Positions 17,740 to 24,502 of a DNA stretch of 32,765 bases are shown here, piece by piece (position 1 is the first letter of the stretch; each line of letters starts with the position of its first letter). This stretch comes from Arenibacter sp. F20364 (GTDB lineage Bacteria; Bacteroidota; Bacteroidia; Flavobacteriales; Flavobacteriaceae): assembly GCF_023015905.1 (NCBI RefSeq), contig NZ_JALKBD010000039.1:1-32765 (forward strand). Direction: 5' to 3'. The notes below the pieces were generated by a model that had not been told where the DNA came from, searched no databases, and worked only from the letters and a program-made list of their open reading frames with translations. A program made the position numbers and the translations under genes.

Positions 17740-18403
17740 CCTGGTCCTGAAATTTTGAAGTTAGGTATGGGATTTCATAAAAAATGTCCTCCATTTGTTC
17801 CCTTGCGAGTGGTACTGCCCCATAGTCGATCATTTCCTTTGCCCAACCAATTTTTGGATTGTTGGCCACATTCTCCAAAATATAGACCTCTCTGCCCAAA
17901 CGAAGTGCTTCCCATCCTTGGTGTCGTGTTCCGCTGTTCTCGCTTGCCTCAATAATTATGGTTGCATCCGATATCAAGGCCATCGTGCGATTTCGAATAG
18001 GGAAATTTTTAGGTTGTGAGGGATACCCCTCTGGAAATTGGGATATTGCCAAATGGTCTTTTTTAATGGTTTCCAAAAGCCCCTCGTTTTCCTTTGGATA
18101 AACCTTGTTCAAGGGCGTGCCCAAAACGGCTATGGTGCTCCCTCCTGTCTGGATGGCCGTCTCATGCGCAACGGTATCGATACCCTTTGCCAGACCGCTT
18201 ACGACGATAATATCGTGCTTGACCAGCTCCCTGGCCACAATCTTGGCCCGTGCCAAACCATCTTTACTTGCTTTTCGTGATCCCACGACGGAAACCCTTC
18301 TTTTTTGGAACAACAATTCGGTATTCCCTGCGGTGTAAAGTTCTTTGGGCAAGTGCCGTTTTTCGGCGTCGGTGAACAACTCAAAATAGTTTTTGATACT
18401 CAT
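17729..18403 (-). CDS. DprA/Smf-like protein, ShosA-like antitoxin candidate
   Basis: A 224-residue protein containing only the DprA Rossmann-type core: VSVVGSRKAS (37-46), VSGLAKGID (68-76), IAVLGTP (91-97), the diagnostic FPIRNRTMA (134-142) and EASENSGT (152-159). Full-length chromosomal DprA usually has 280-370 residues with extra N- and C-terminal domains; these are absent here. It lies 15 bp after the RHH gene and overlaps the PRTase gene by 11 bp. Taken with that neighbour, it is best read as the ShosA-like antitoxin of a ShosTA-type system rather than a transformation factor; DprA-type ssDNA binding is still likely. Confidence 0.8.
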   Translation of the reverse strand: MSIKNYFELFTDAEKRHLPKELYTAGNTELLFQKRRVSVVGSRKASKDGLARAKIVARELVKHDIIVVSGLAKGIDTVAHETAIQTGGSTIAVLGTPLNKVYPKENEGLLETIKKDHLAISQFPEGYPSQPKNFPIRNRTMALISDATIIIEASENSGTRHQGWEALRLGREVYILENVANNPKIGWAKEMIDYGAVPLAREQMEDIFYEIPYLTSKFQDQDAF

Positions 18404-18418
18404 TTAAATATCCTTTGA

Positions 18419-18733
18419 TTATCTACCTGTCTTTCTACCCGCCTTAATGGTGGCGTTGGCCAGTTCTTCGGCATACTCCTCTTTTAGCTTGTCGTATTTC
18501 ATTTTCTTGGCCAACAGATCCAAAGCCTCCCGGACAACATCCCCCTGGGATACTGATTTCTTGTCAACGACAAATTGTTTCAACCATTGAAGGTCATCCA
18601 ATAGCTCTTTGGTCTCCGGCCAGTCCCTTACTGTAAAGGCGACGCGCTTTCGTTTCTTGGGCTGTTCCGATACTTCTTCCTCGGCCTCTTCCCAATCAAC
18701 AAATTTTTCTTTGATCACTTTGTCTCCACCCAT
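18419..18733 (-). CDS. Small DNA-binding partition partner (RHH-like)
   Basis: A 104-residue protein placed 5 bp after parA. The N-terminal 35 residues are acidic then basic (QPKKRKRVAFTVRDW), and the middle/C-terminal part (VSQGDVVREALDLLAKKM, about residues 65-82) has the helix-turn-helix character of ribbon-helix-helix proteins, followed by a charged helix. Small RHH proteins encoded directly after parA usually bind the centromere and repress the par promoter. The plasmid also encodes a large ParB, so this could instead be an operon regulator. The inverted repeats upstream of parA (19541-19597) are plausible targets. Confidence 0.6.
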   Translation of the reverse strand: MGGDKVIKEKFVDWEEAEEEVSEQPKKRKRVAFTVRDWPETKELLDDLQWLKQFVVDKKSVSQGDVVREALDLLAKKMKYDKLKEEYAEELANATIKAGRKTGR

Positions 18734-18738
18734 AATTA

Positions 18739-19527
18739 TCAGTCTATTTTAGTTAATATTTCCCTTACCAATTTACTGTAATCCTTAGCTGACCTCGATT
18801 TTGGGGCCACTTCGAAAATGCTGTCGCCCTCTTCCGTGGCATCAGCGATTTTCGCATCCTTACGGACAAATGTTTTTATAAAATATTTCTCCGGCACCCC
18901 TTCCATCACTTCATCGTAATACTTTTTGAAACGCCTGGTATTTACTTCAACAATGTTGAAAAACACACCACCTACCTTCAAGCTGGGATTGAATTCCTTT
19001 TTGAACGCAAGGGCATCGCCCATAAAATTGGCGAGTCCATCAACCGCAAATTTTTCGTGGACCAGTGGGATGATAAAGGCATCCGAAGCATAGAGTGCGA
19101 TTTGGTTCAATTTGGGCTGGAGCTTACCGCCGGCATATTTGTTTTTTAGGTCGGACGGGGAACAATCGATAATGGCGTAATCAAACTGGATGTTATATTC
19201 ATTCCTGAACATTTTCTCCAAGATGGCCAGCCGCTTCTTCAGGACTTCCAAAGGGTACACTTCGGTATCGATAAGATCCGAACCGGCAAGAATATAAAGA
19301 TTCGATTTTTTGTTCTTTAGACGAAGCCCGGGTTTTCCTTTGAGCATGTCAAAAACCGTGTAGGGATAATCATCCGGTATTCCATAGCCAATGGAAAGAT
19401 TACGCTGCGCCTCAAAATCAATCAGCAAAACCTTTTTGCCCCTCTTGGCCAAGTAAGCTGCCATATGGATACAGGTTGTCGTTTTAGTACACCCGCCCTT
19501 TTTATTGATAACCGATATTACTTTCAC
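18739..19527 (-). CDS. parA: ParA-family partition ATPase
   Basis: A 262-residue Walker-type ATPase that positions plasmid copies on the nucleoid. The deviant Walker A KGGCTKTT is at residues 10-17, with LLIDFEAQRN (34-43) and YAIIDCSPS (about 117-125) as the Walker A-prime and B regions. The start is a GTG at 19527. The protein is short, without the N-terminal HTH of ParA proteins that regulate their own operon, which leaves regulation to the RHH or ParB partner. It heads the eight-gene unit that continues through the ShosTA-like pair to the Type III R-M genes. Confidence 0.93.
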   Translation of the reverse strand: MKVISVINKKGGCTKTTTCIHMAAYLAKRGKKVLLIDFEAQRNLSIGYGIPDDYPYTVFDMLKGKPGLRLKNKKSNLYILAGSDLIDTEVYPLEVLKKRLAILEKMFRNEYNIQFDYAIIDCSPSDLKNKYAGGKLQPKLNQIALYASDAFIIPLVHEKFAVDGLANFMGDALAFKKEFNPSLKVGGVFFNIVEVNTRRFKKYYDEVMEGVPEKYFIKTFVRKDAKIADATEEGDSIFEVAPKSRSAKDYSKLVREILTKID

Positions 19528-19540
19528 AATAACTATTTAT

Positions 19541-19597
19541 AATGCAATTTATGCAACTTATGTTTGCTTTGCAAACAAAGCACACAATGATTGCATT
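19541..19597. promoter_or_regulatory. Inverted repeats upstream of parA, operator or parS candidate
   Basis: Three nested inverted repeats occur: AATGCAAT/ATTGCATT (19541-19548, 19590-19597), GTTTGC/GCAAAC (19562-19567, 19571-19576) and TGCTTTG/CAAAGCA (19565-19571, 19576-19582). They lie just before the parA start, where the par operator or centromere is expected. TGCAA-type half sites also occur upstream of parB and ssb. Confidence 0.6.
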
Positions 19598-19707
19598 TTA
19601 TTTTTTTTAGGCCGATATTTACCTATACATTTGAGCAGACTGTTTTAAACCAGTCTTTGTTTTTATGAAAGGGCGGCCATCCATAAGCTGCCCTTTTCTT
19701 TTGGCAC

Positions 19708-19737
19708 AAAAAAAGCCCGCAAATCAAAGACCTGCGG
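19708..19737 (-). terminator. parB terminator
   Basis: On the minus strand GTCCGCA pairs with TGCGGGC (one G-T pair), followed by TTTTTTT. It lies about 25 bp after the parB stop. A further hairpin at 19668-19696 (AAAGGGC/GCCCTTT) and one at 19637-19656 (AGACTG/CAGTCT followed by TTGTTTTT on the plus strand) may back it up or stop plus-strand transcripts. Confidence 0.75.
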
Positions 19738-19761
19738 ACTTCCAACCTTAACAAAAACGAC

Positions 19762-21468
19762 CTATGCGCTTTTGAGCAATTCGTTCTCTCTTTCAAGTTT
19801 TGCGATTCGCTCCTGCAAACGCTTTTCACGTTTGATTCTCTTTTCCTCGTATTCGGCTTCAATGGCCTCGATGTCCTTTTTCAAATACGGTCGTACTGCG
19901 TTATAGAATGCAATGTTGACGTGGTTGTTGGTGTGGTTCAATTCCCCAAAGTGTACCTGTCTGGCCATCACAAAGCGTATCAGCTTATGAAAGTATTCTT
20001 TCTTGAAGTTCTTCCTGAACTGCTCGACCACTTCTGCCCTACTCTTCTTTTCGGTATTGCCCAGGAAGCCTTTAAAGAAATCCCTTTGGCTATACCAACT
20101 CAAATGGTTCTCAAAAAGAGTGAAACAAAACGCCACCATTTCATCCGTACTCAATGTTTTCTTGGTATTGTGGTACTCCGATTCCCGAACCATCTTGATC
20201 ACGTCCTGAAACTGTTTGTTGTTCTCCAATTCTTTCTTTCGGACTTCCCTAGTATTCATCTTTTGGATTTTCTCCGTGGGGGTGCAATCGTCCATCCTCT
20301 TTTTGTCGATGGGCAAAGCGTGGACATCGGGGATAGTTTCTTCTTCGGCCTTCATTAATGCTACTTCTGTAACATAGGTGTTGGGGTCAACAATAACCCC
20401 TTTTAAATACCCGTGTTCGGGAGCGTTGGCATAGGCTTCAACTTCCTCGTTGTAGCTTTCCATACGCTCTTCCAGTTCCTCGTTCACTTCTTCATCGGTC
20501 CAGTCCTGCCAATGGTATTCATTTCTGATGGATTCCGCTGTGGGTTTAACGGGTTCCGTTAGGATGTCCATATCGTCCAAAAGATGGATTTCCAAGCCGT
20601 TTTCTTCCATGATGGAAAGGATTAACTGGTTGTCCTGTGAATCCGAGTTATAGGTTCTGAATTTGGGTATCAGCAAGCGACCATCCTTTTTTACTTCATC
20701 GATAAGGTTCAAAAGGGTCTTGGTCTTTTTGGTGGCATAGCAACTGGACTTGGTACAGATTTGTTTGCCATCGCCAAAGAGGCTTCCTTGGTTGATGGAA
20801 TTGAACGGGCAAAGGGTACACGCCCCCACCTTGGCCACCAAGGTTGCATCGTCCGTTTTAAAGGGTGCTTTCTCCAAATCGAAGGCTTGGCGGTTACAGG
20901 CGTTCTGTACATACCTTTCCTTAAAATCCTTGCCCATGCCCTCTAATATCAAATGCTGTTCCTCTGCGGGGAACGAAGCCACGGTTACGGCTTGTGAAAT
21001 GGTCATTTCCTTGCTCCGCACAAAGGCTTTAAAACCCTCTATAAGTTCAGAAAGTTTGATACGGGCATAAACAAATTTTTTGTTGCGCCCGATACGGTTT
21101 GCGATTTCCTCGGGGGTAAACTTGGTTTTGAGCATGGCAATGGCTTCCGCTTCCTCTACGGGTTCAACATCCTTGCGCTGAAGGTTCTCGATGATCTGTA
21201 CTTCCAAAATGGCATCTTCATCCAATTCCCTGACCATACAGGGTATGGATTTCCAGTTGAGCATTTTACACGCCCTGTACCTGCGTTCGCCCATAACGAT
21301 GATAAATTTCTTTCCTGACGGTCTGACCGTGATGGGCTGTAACAGACCTACCTTTGCAATGCTGTCGGCAAGTTCGCTGATGTCCTGAACCCTAAAAGAT
21401 TTCCTCGGCTGTCCGGGGTCGGGTTTTATCGACCCGATTTTCAATGATTGAACTGTTTGATTTTCCAT
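19762..21468 (-). CDS. parB: ParB-family partition protein with C-terminal extension
   Basis: A 568-residue ParB/RepB/Spo0J-family protein. The nucleotide-binding ParB domain shows GERRYRA (60-66) and IIENLQRKDVEPVEEAEA (92-109), followed by a helix-turn-helix region (FTPEEIANRIGRNKKFVYAR, 117-136). A four-cysteine cluster (C217, C220, C238, C243) probably binds zinc. The long C-terminal part is unusual compared with about 300-residue chromosomal ParB and ends in a charged coiled coil (residues 532-568). It is transcribed separately from parA, from a 58-bp promoter/operator element shared with ssb, and ends in its own terminator. Role: centromere binding and partner of ParA. Confidence 0.9.
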   Translation of the reverse strand: MENQTVQSLKIGSIKPDPGQPRKSFRVQDISELADSIAKVGLLQPITVRPSGKKFIIVMGERRYRACKMLNWKSIPCMVRELDEDAILEVQIIENLQRKDVEPVEEAEAIAMLKTKFTPEEIANRIGRNKKFVYARIKLSELIEGFKAFVRSKEMTISQAVTVASFPAEEQHLILEGMGKDFKERYVQNACNRQAFDLEKAPFKTDDATLVAKVGACTLCPFNSINQGSLFGDGKQICTKSSCYATKKTKTLLNLIDEVKKDGRLLIPKFRTYNSDSQDNQLILSIMEENGLEIHLLDDMDILTEPVKPTAESIRNEYHWQDWTDEEVNEELEERMESYNEEVEAYANAPEHGYLKGVIVDPNTYVTEVALMKAEEETIPDVHALPIDKKRMDDCTPTEKIQKMNTREVRKKELENNKQFQDVIKMVRESEYHNTKKTLSTDEMVAFCFTLFENHLSWYSQRDFFKGFLGNTEKKSRAEVVEQFRKNFKKEYFHKLIRFVMARQVHFGELNHTNNHVNIAFYNAVRPYLKKDIEAIEAEYEEKRIKREKRLQERIAKLERENELLKSA

Positions 21469-21492
21469 AATCGTCTTTGTTTTTATTTACTT

Positions 21493-21550
21493 CAATATAC
21501 AAAATAAATGTAATAAATGCAAGCATTGTTTACTTTGTTTACATTGTTTT
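21493..21550 (-). promoter_or_regulatory. Shared promoter/operator element P1 (parB side)
   Basis: 58 bp almost identical (3 differences) to 23454-23511 upstream of ssb. On the minus strand it holds repeated GTAAAC/CAATG units, then TTG, a 20-bp spacer and TATATTG, a reasonable -33/-7 pair for parB. The same element borders the structured repeat C1 on its other side, so it could be bidirectional. Confidence 0.7.
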
Positions 21551-21619
21551 TATTGCAATTATTGATTACGGATATTGCATTGAAATACGGGGTTTGAAGC
21601 GGAGCGAAAAACCGATTAG

Positions 21620-22063
21620 ACCCCTTTAAAGACAAGGCTCCCCCGAGGTGGGGTTAGCCCCTCCGTCGAGGCCGAGGGGTCAGGCCGTGCCGAGTGGCCA
21701 AAAGGCTTTTGGGAGCTTGCGACCGTATCGGAAAATCGGGAGGGTTCCCCTGAAAGTGGGAAACCCGATTCTCCGGAAAAGCATTGCCGGCCAGCTCATG
21801 GGGGCACGGCCTATATTTGCCGTCGATGGAAGGGGGCCCCGCCGAGGGAACTGGAGCCTTGACAAGTAATGAGGAGTGCCACCCCTCGAAGTCCTTGCCG
21901 TAGAGGGCAAGGATCGCCTTTGGCGGGGCTTTTGCTTTTACTGCAAAAGGCATGACAAAGGCGACACGGAAAGTGCAAGAGGGTAGGGGGCGCGACTTCC
22001 GATTTCTCCCCCGGATCTGGCGTGTGTTTTTGCCTTTTCTGCAAAAACCATGACAGTATCCGG
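21620..22063. ncRNA. Structured non-coding element, copy C1
   Basis: A GC-rich, non-coding stretch strongly similar to C2 (about 23570-23960), with identical blocks and conserved hairpins. Plus-strand stems include CCAAAA/TTTTGG, an extended AATCGGG/CCCGATT stem, TCCTTGCC/GGCAAGGA (21892-21899, 21906-21913), TCGCCTTTG/CAAAGGCGA (21914-21922, 21956-21964) enclosing CTTTTGC/GCAAAAG (21929-21935, 21943-21949), and a second related module CCGGATCTG/CAG-T-ATCCGG (22011-22063) enclosing GTTTTTGC/GCAAAAAC. Base changes relative to C2 preserve pairing. Short open frames across it are low-complexity Pro/Arg/Gly-rich readings on both strands and are probably not translated. Which strand is transcribed is unknown. 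Confidence 0.65.
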
Positions 22064-22069
22064 ACGGCA

Positions 22070-22095
22070 CAAAAAAAGCCCCTATAAAAGAGGCT
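22070..22095 (-). terminator. Terminator of the 78-aa gene operon
   Basis: On the minus strand AAGCCTC and GGGGCTT form a 7-bp stem (one G-T pair) followed by TTTTT, about 25 bp after the stop of the 22120-22356 gene. Confidence 0.8.
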
Positions 22096-22119
22096 TATAT
22101 ATTGCTTGGGGGAGACTTT

Positions 22120-22356
22120 CTATCCTTTCAGGGCAATGATGCCCAATAGAACCGAAATAACCGTTGTGGCTATTCCTATGACCCAAATAAAGGTCTTTAA
22201 CGTATTCTCCATACGTTCCTCGACCCGTTCCATTCTGTCCAATACTTTATCCATATCATTTTCTACTTTATAGTCGATTAAGGCAAAGATAGTTTTTTTC
22301 TCATCCTTGCTGAAATTGGTCTTTCCCATTAACTGGTGTATCTCCGCTAGTTTCAT
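22120..22356 (-). CDS. Small coiled-coil membrane-anchored protein, unknown
   Basis: A 78-residue protein: a helical, charged coiled-coil stretch (MDKVLDRMERVEERMENTL, about residues 35-53) followed by a C-terminal hydrophobic helix (residues 55-76). This tail-anchored layout resembles small phage/plasmid proteins of the XhlA type, but the resemblance is general. It is last in a three-gene unit, 17 bp after the DUF6876-like gene, and is followed by a good terminator. Function unknown. Confidence 0.7.
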   Translation of the reverse strand: MKLAEIHQLMGKTNFSKDEKKTIFALIDYKVENDMDKVLDRMERVEERMENTLKTFIWVIGIATTVISVLLGIIALKG

Positions 22357-22373
22357 ATCATCGTGTTTTAGGG

Positions 22374-22736
22374 TTAGTACTCGCTAGGGAGCAAAAGTGT
22401 TCCGTTCGTATAATAAAAAGCAATCACGTCCAAAGGGAAATCGGTGTACCGATATTCGTGTACGTGCAATAGCTTTCCGTTGCCGTTCGTGTATTCCAAA
22501 GTGCCTTTCTCGTTGTCGCAAGACAACTGGACTTTGATAAATTCCGATTTGTCCTTTAGCGCATCACATTGGATGCTCACATCGGAAACCAACCAATGGG
22601 CGTTGCACGAATCAATGACGTATTGAGCGCCATCCGTCCAGATGACGTTGCACAATGGATGCTTATAAAAATTCTCCGTTCCGTGGAACTGTGCCAAGTT
22701 CTCACGTATCTCCTGTGGGCTTAAAGTAGTTTCCAT
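22374..22736 (-). CDS. DUF6876-like protein
   Basis: A 120-residue soluble protein whose segments GTENFYKHPLCNVIWTDGAQYV (split here: GTENFYKHPLC at about 19-29 and WTDGAQYV at 33-40) and CDNEKGTLEYTNGN with YRYTDFPL match what I recall of DUF6876, common on Bacteroidota plasmids and mobile elements. No biochemical role is known. It overlaps the upstream 75-aa gene by 16 bp and is followed by the coiled-coil membrane protein, forming a small operon. Confidence 0.65.
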   Translation of the reverse strand: METTLSPQEIRENLAQFHGTENFYKHPLCNVIWTDGAQYVIDSCNAHWLVSDVSIQCDALKDKSEFIKVQLSCDNEKGTLEYTNGNGKLLHVHEYRYTDFPLDVIAFYYTNGTLLLPSEY

Positions 22737-22948
22737 AGTCTCTTACGTGCTTTTACAAGGGTTTCGGAAATAAAAAAGGAAGGTCTTTTCGGTGGCTCAA
22801 TGACCTGGGCATCGATAACGTGGATTTGCTCAACCCCGTTGGCCTTGGTTCGCTCCACTACAACATCCGTAGGGAGAATGGATATATGGGAATCCTTTTT
22901 CTTGGCAAAGGATAGCCCACGGCTATTTTGACTATTTTTGTCTCTCAT
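22721..22948 (-). CDS. Hypothetical protein (75 aa)
   Basis: A small basic protein, first gene of the operon with the DUF6876-like and membrane-anchored proteins. Its leader (AACCTTAACAGTTAT before the ATG) is the same 15-mer that precedes ssb, so the two genes share a 5' untranslated signal. A possible beta-like core VVVERTKANGVEQIHVIDAQ lies at residues 29-48. No family recognised. Confidence 0.55.
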   Translation of the reverse strand: MRDKNSQNSRGLSFAKKKDSHISILPTDVVVERTKANGVEQIHVIDAQVIEPPKRPSFFISETLVKARKRLWKLL

Positions 22949-22974
22949 GATTATAACTGTTAAGGTTATGATTT

Positions 22975-23012
22975 AAAAAAGGGCGAAAGAGTTGAAAGGC
23001 TTCGCCCTTTTT
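22975..23012 (-). terminator. ssb terminator
   Basis: AAAAAAGGGCGAA (22975-22987) pairs with TTCGCCCTTTTT (23001-23012). It lies 12 bp after the ssb stop and is symmetrical enough to act in both directions. Confidence 0.88.
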
Positions 23013-23024
23013 ACTGCATCAATC

Positions 23025-23408
23025 CTATTCTTCCTCCGTGGTTTGATTGGTGGATGCATCACCATTGGTTGCTGACTTCCTACCGCCGAACATCACGATT
23101 TCATCCGCTTTGACTTCGGTAATGCTTCTTTTGATGCCCTCTTTGTCCTCATAGGTTCTGTGGGTCAATTTGCCAGTTACACAAACTTCGCTTCCCTTTT
23201 GGAGATAGTTCTCTACCACGTTCACACGCTTTCCCCAAACGACAATATTGTGCCATTCGGTCTGTGTAATCGCCTCACCGTTGTTGTTGGTGTAGGTTTC
23301 ATTTGTAGCCAATGAAAATTTCGCATTTTTACTGCCACTTTCAAAGGTCATGATTTCGGGGTCTTTGCCAAGATTCCCGATTAACGTTACTTGATTTTTG
23401 ATACTCAT
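23025..23408 (-). CDS. ssb: Single-stranded DNA-binding protein
   Basis: A 127-residue SSB with the OB-fold signature MSIKNQVTLIGNLGKDPEI (1-19), FSLATNETY (31-39), TEWHNIVVWGKRVNVVENYL (50-69) and KGSEVCVTGKLTHRTYEDK (71-89). The acidic C-terminal tail ends in TTEEE, but the usual DDDIPF-type tip is not present, so contacts with host replication proteins may differ. Plasmid SSBs protect incoming single strands in conjugation. It is transcribed alone from an element shared with parB (23454-23511), with a terminator just after it. Confidence 0.93.
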   Translation of the reverse strand: MSIKNQVTLIGNLGKDPEIMTFESGSKNAKFSLATNETYTNNNGEAITQTEWHNIVVWGKRVNVVENYLQKGSEVCVTGKLTHRTYEDKEGIKRSITEVKADEIVMFGGRKSATNGDASTNQTTEEE

Positions 23409-23453
23409 AACTGTTAAGGTTTTAAAGGATTAATACTTATTTTAATACCTATA

Positions 23454-23511
23454 CAATATACGCAATAAATGTAATAAATGCAAGCATTGTTTACATTGTT
23501 TACATTGTTTT
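23454..23511 (-). promoter_or_regulatory. Shared promoter/operator element P2 (ssb side)
   Basis: Near-identical to P1 (21493-21550); 47 of the right-hand 48 bases match. On the minus strand it has two perfect GTAAACAAT units, an ATGCTTGCAT palindrome, and TTG-N20-TATATTG as a possible promoter for ssb. Confidence 0.7.
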
Positions 23512-23569
23512 CTTATCTTCTTTTTCTATTATAAATAGCTGTTTTATAGATATTTATGATATATCAGAG

Positions 23570-23960
23570 CCCTTAAAGATGTTGGGTTTCCCCGAGGTGG
23601 AGTCATCGCCCCCGTCGATGCCAACCCAACTGGCCGTGCGAGTGGCCAAAAGGCTTTTGGGAGCTTGCGACCATACCGGAAAATCGGGAGGGTTCCCCTG
23701 GAAGTGGGAAACCCTATTTTACGGAAAAGCATTGCCGGCCAACTCATTTTGCACGGGCTATCTTTGCCGTCGATGGGAGAGGCTTCGCCGAGGGAACAGA
23801 AACCCAACTGCAATTATTTGGAGGGCGCCCCCATGAAGTTCTTGCCCTGTACGGCAAGAATTGATCATTGGCGGGGCTTTTGCTTTTTCGCAAAAGGCAT
23901 GACAATGACAACACTTTGTGCAAATGGATAAGGGTGCCCGACTTCCGATTTGGATACGCT
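23570..23960. ncRNA. Structured non-coding element, copy C2
   Basis: Diverged second copy of C1. Conserved stems include CCAAAA/TTTTGG, TTCCC/GGGAA, TTCTTGCC/GGCAAGAA (23839-23846, 23853-23860), TTG-A-TCATTG/CAATGACAA (23861-23870, 23903-23911) and CTTTTGC/GCAAAAG (23877-23883, 23890-23896). C2 also has its own long-range pairing GTTGGGTT/AACCCAAC near its left end (from 23581). The region has no good coding frame. It is placed beside P2 exactly as C1 is beside P1, with about 60-70 bp between. Confidence 0.65.
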
Positions 23961-24254
23961 CCCCAAGGTGGAAAGGAATACTTGTTCTTGAATACCGTTA
24001 GTTGTAAATCTCCTGCTCTATCTAGCCCTAGATGGTACTACATTGCCACTTACCATAACATCCTTTTTGATACGTCAACATAATTCCTATGCAAAGGTCT
24101 GGACGGTGCAAAACGGCACTACCGTATGACAAAATTTTTCGGCCTATCGGGAAAATTTTTGCTTCGGTCGCAAGCTTCCCATACGGGGCCAATTGCCCCC
24201 TGTGTCCTTGTCCTCTCTGGCATGTAATTAATGTTTAATCAAAAATTTAGCGTT
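23961..24254. other. Non-coding region with imperfect inverted repeats
   Basis: No gene is seen. It contains an imperfect inverted repeat of CAAAATTTTTCGG and CGGGAAAATTTTTG (about 24130-24165) and GGGGC-CAATT-GCCCC (24185-24199). It probably carries the promoter and leader of the 67-aa gene at 24255. Confidence 0.4.
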
Positions 24255-24458
24255 ATGTCCAAAGTAAAGTACAATGTAGCACAGACCATCGGGAGCTTTA
24301 AAAATGAAGCAGGAGAGAAAAAGTACAACTACCTAAACTTAGGGGTAGTCATCGAAAAAGAGAATGGCCACCTTTCCCTAAAGTTGAACGCCCTACCACT
24401 TCCCAATGAAAAAGGGGAAGTCTGGGTGAACCTTTACCCCGTAGAACGGGAGTATTGA
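24255..24458 (+). CDS. Small hypothetical protein (67 aa)
   Basis: MSKVKYNVAQTIGSFKNEAG... followed by YNYLNLGVVIEKENGHLSLK and VWVNLYPV: alternating beta strands, soluble. The start at 24255 is preferred to the ATG at 24231, which adds only eight residues within an AT-rich leader. It ends 12 bp before a strong terminator and is monocistronic. I do not recognise a family with confidence; small single-strand-binding or DNA-modification helper folds have this look, but this is inference. Confidence 0.65.
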   Translation: MSKVKYNVAQTIGSFKNEAGEKKYNYLNLGVVIEKENGHLSLKLNALPLPNEKGEVWVNLYPVEREY

Positions 24459-24470
24459 ACAATGGCCACA

Positions 24471-24493
24471 AGCCCCATTATGGGGCTTTTTTT
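24471..24493 (+). terminator. Terminator of the 67-aa gene
   Basis: AGCCCCA (24471-24477), TTA, TGGGGCT (24481-24487) and TTTTTT. Canonical intrinsic terminator; the convergent methyltransferase-like gene ends 10 bp beyond. Confidence 0.92.
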
Positions 24494-24502
24494 ATACTCC
24501 AA

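Noticed and set aside
18306..18325. Iteron-like GGAACAACAATTCGG in the dprA-like gene
   Set aside because: Only the GGAACAA core matches well and the sequence is explained by coding; weaker than the copy at 28416.
21648..22070. Several frames of 70-140 codons on both strands in C1, and similar ones in C2
   Set aside because: They are Pro/Arg/Gly-rich shadows of a GC-rich structured sequence. Starts and ends are not conserved between the two copies, and base changes preserve stems.
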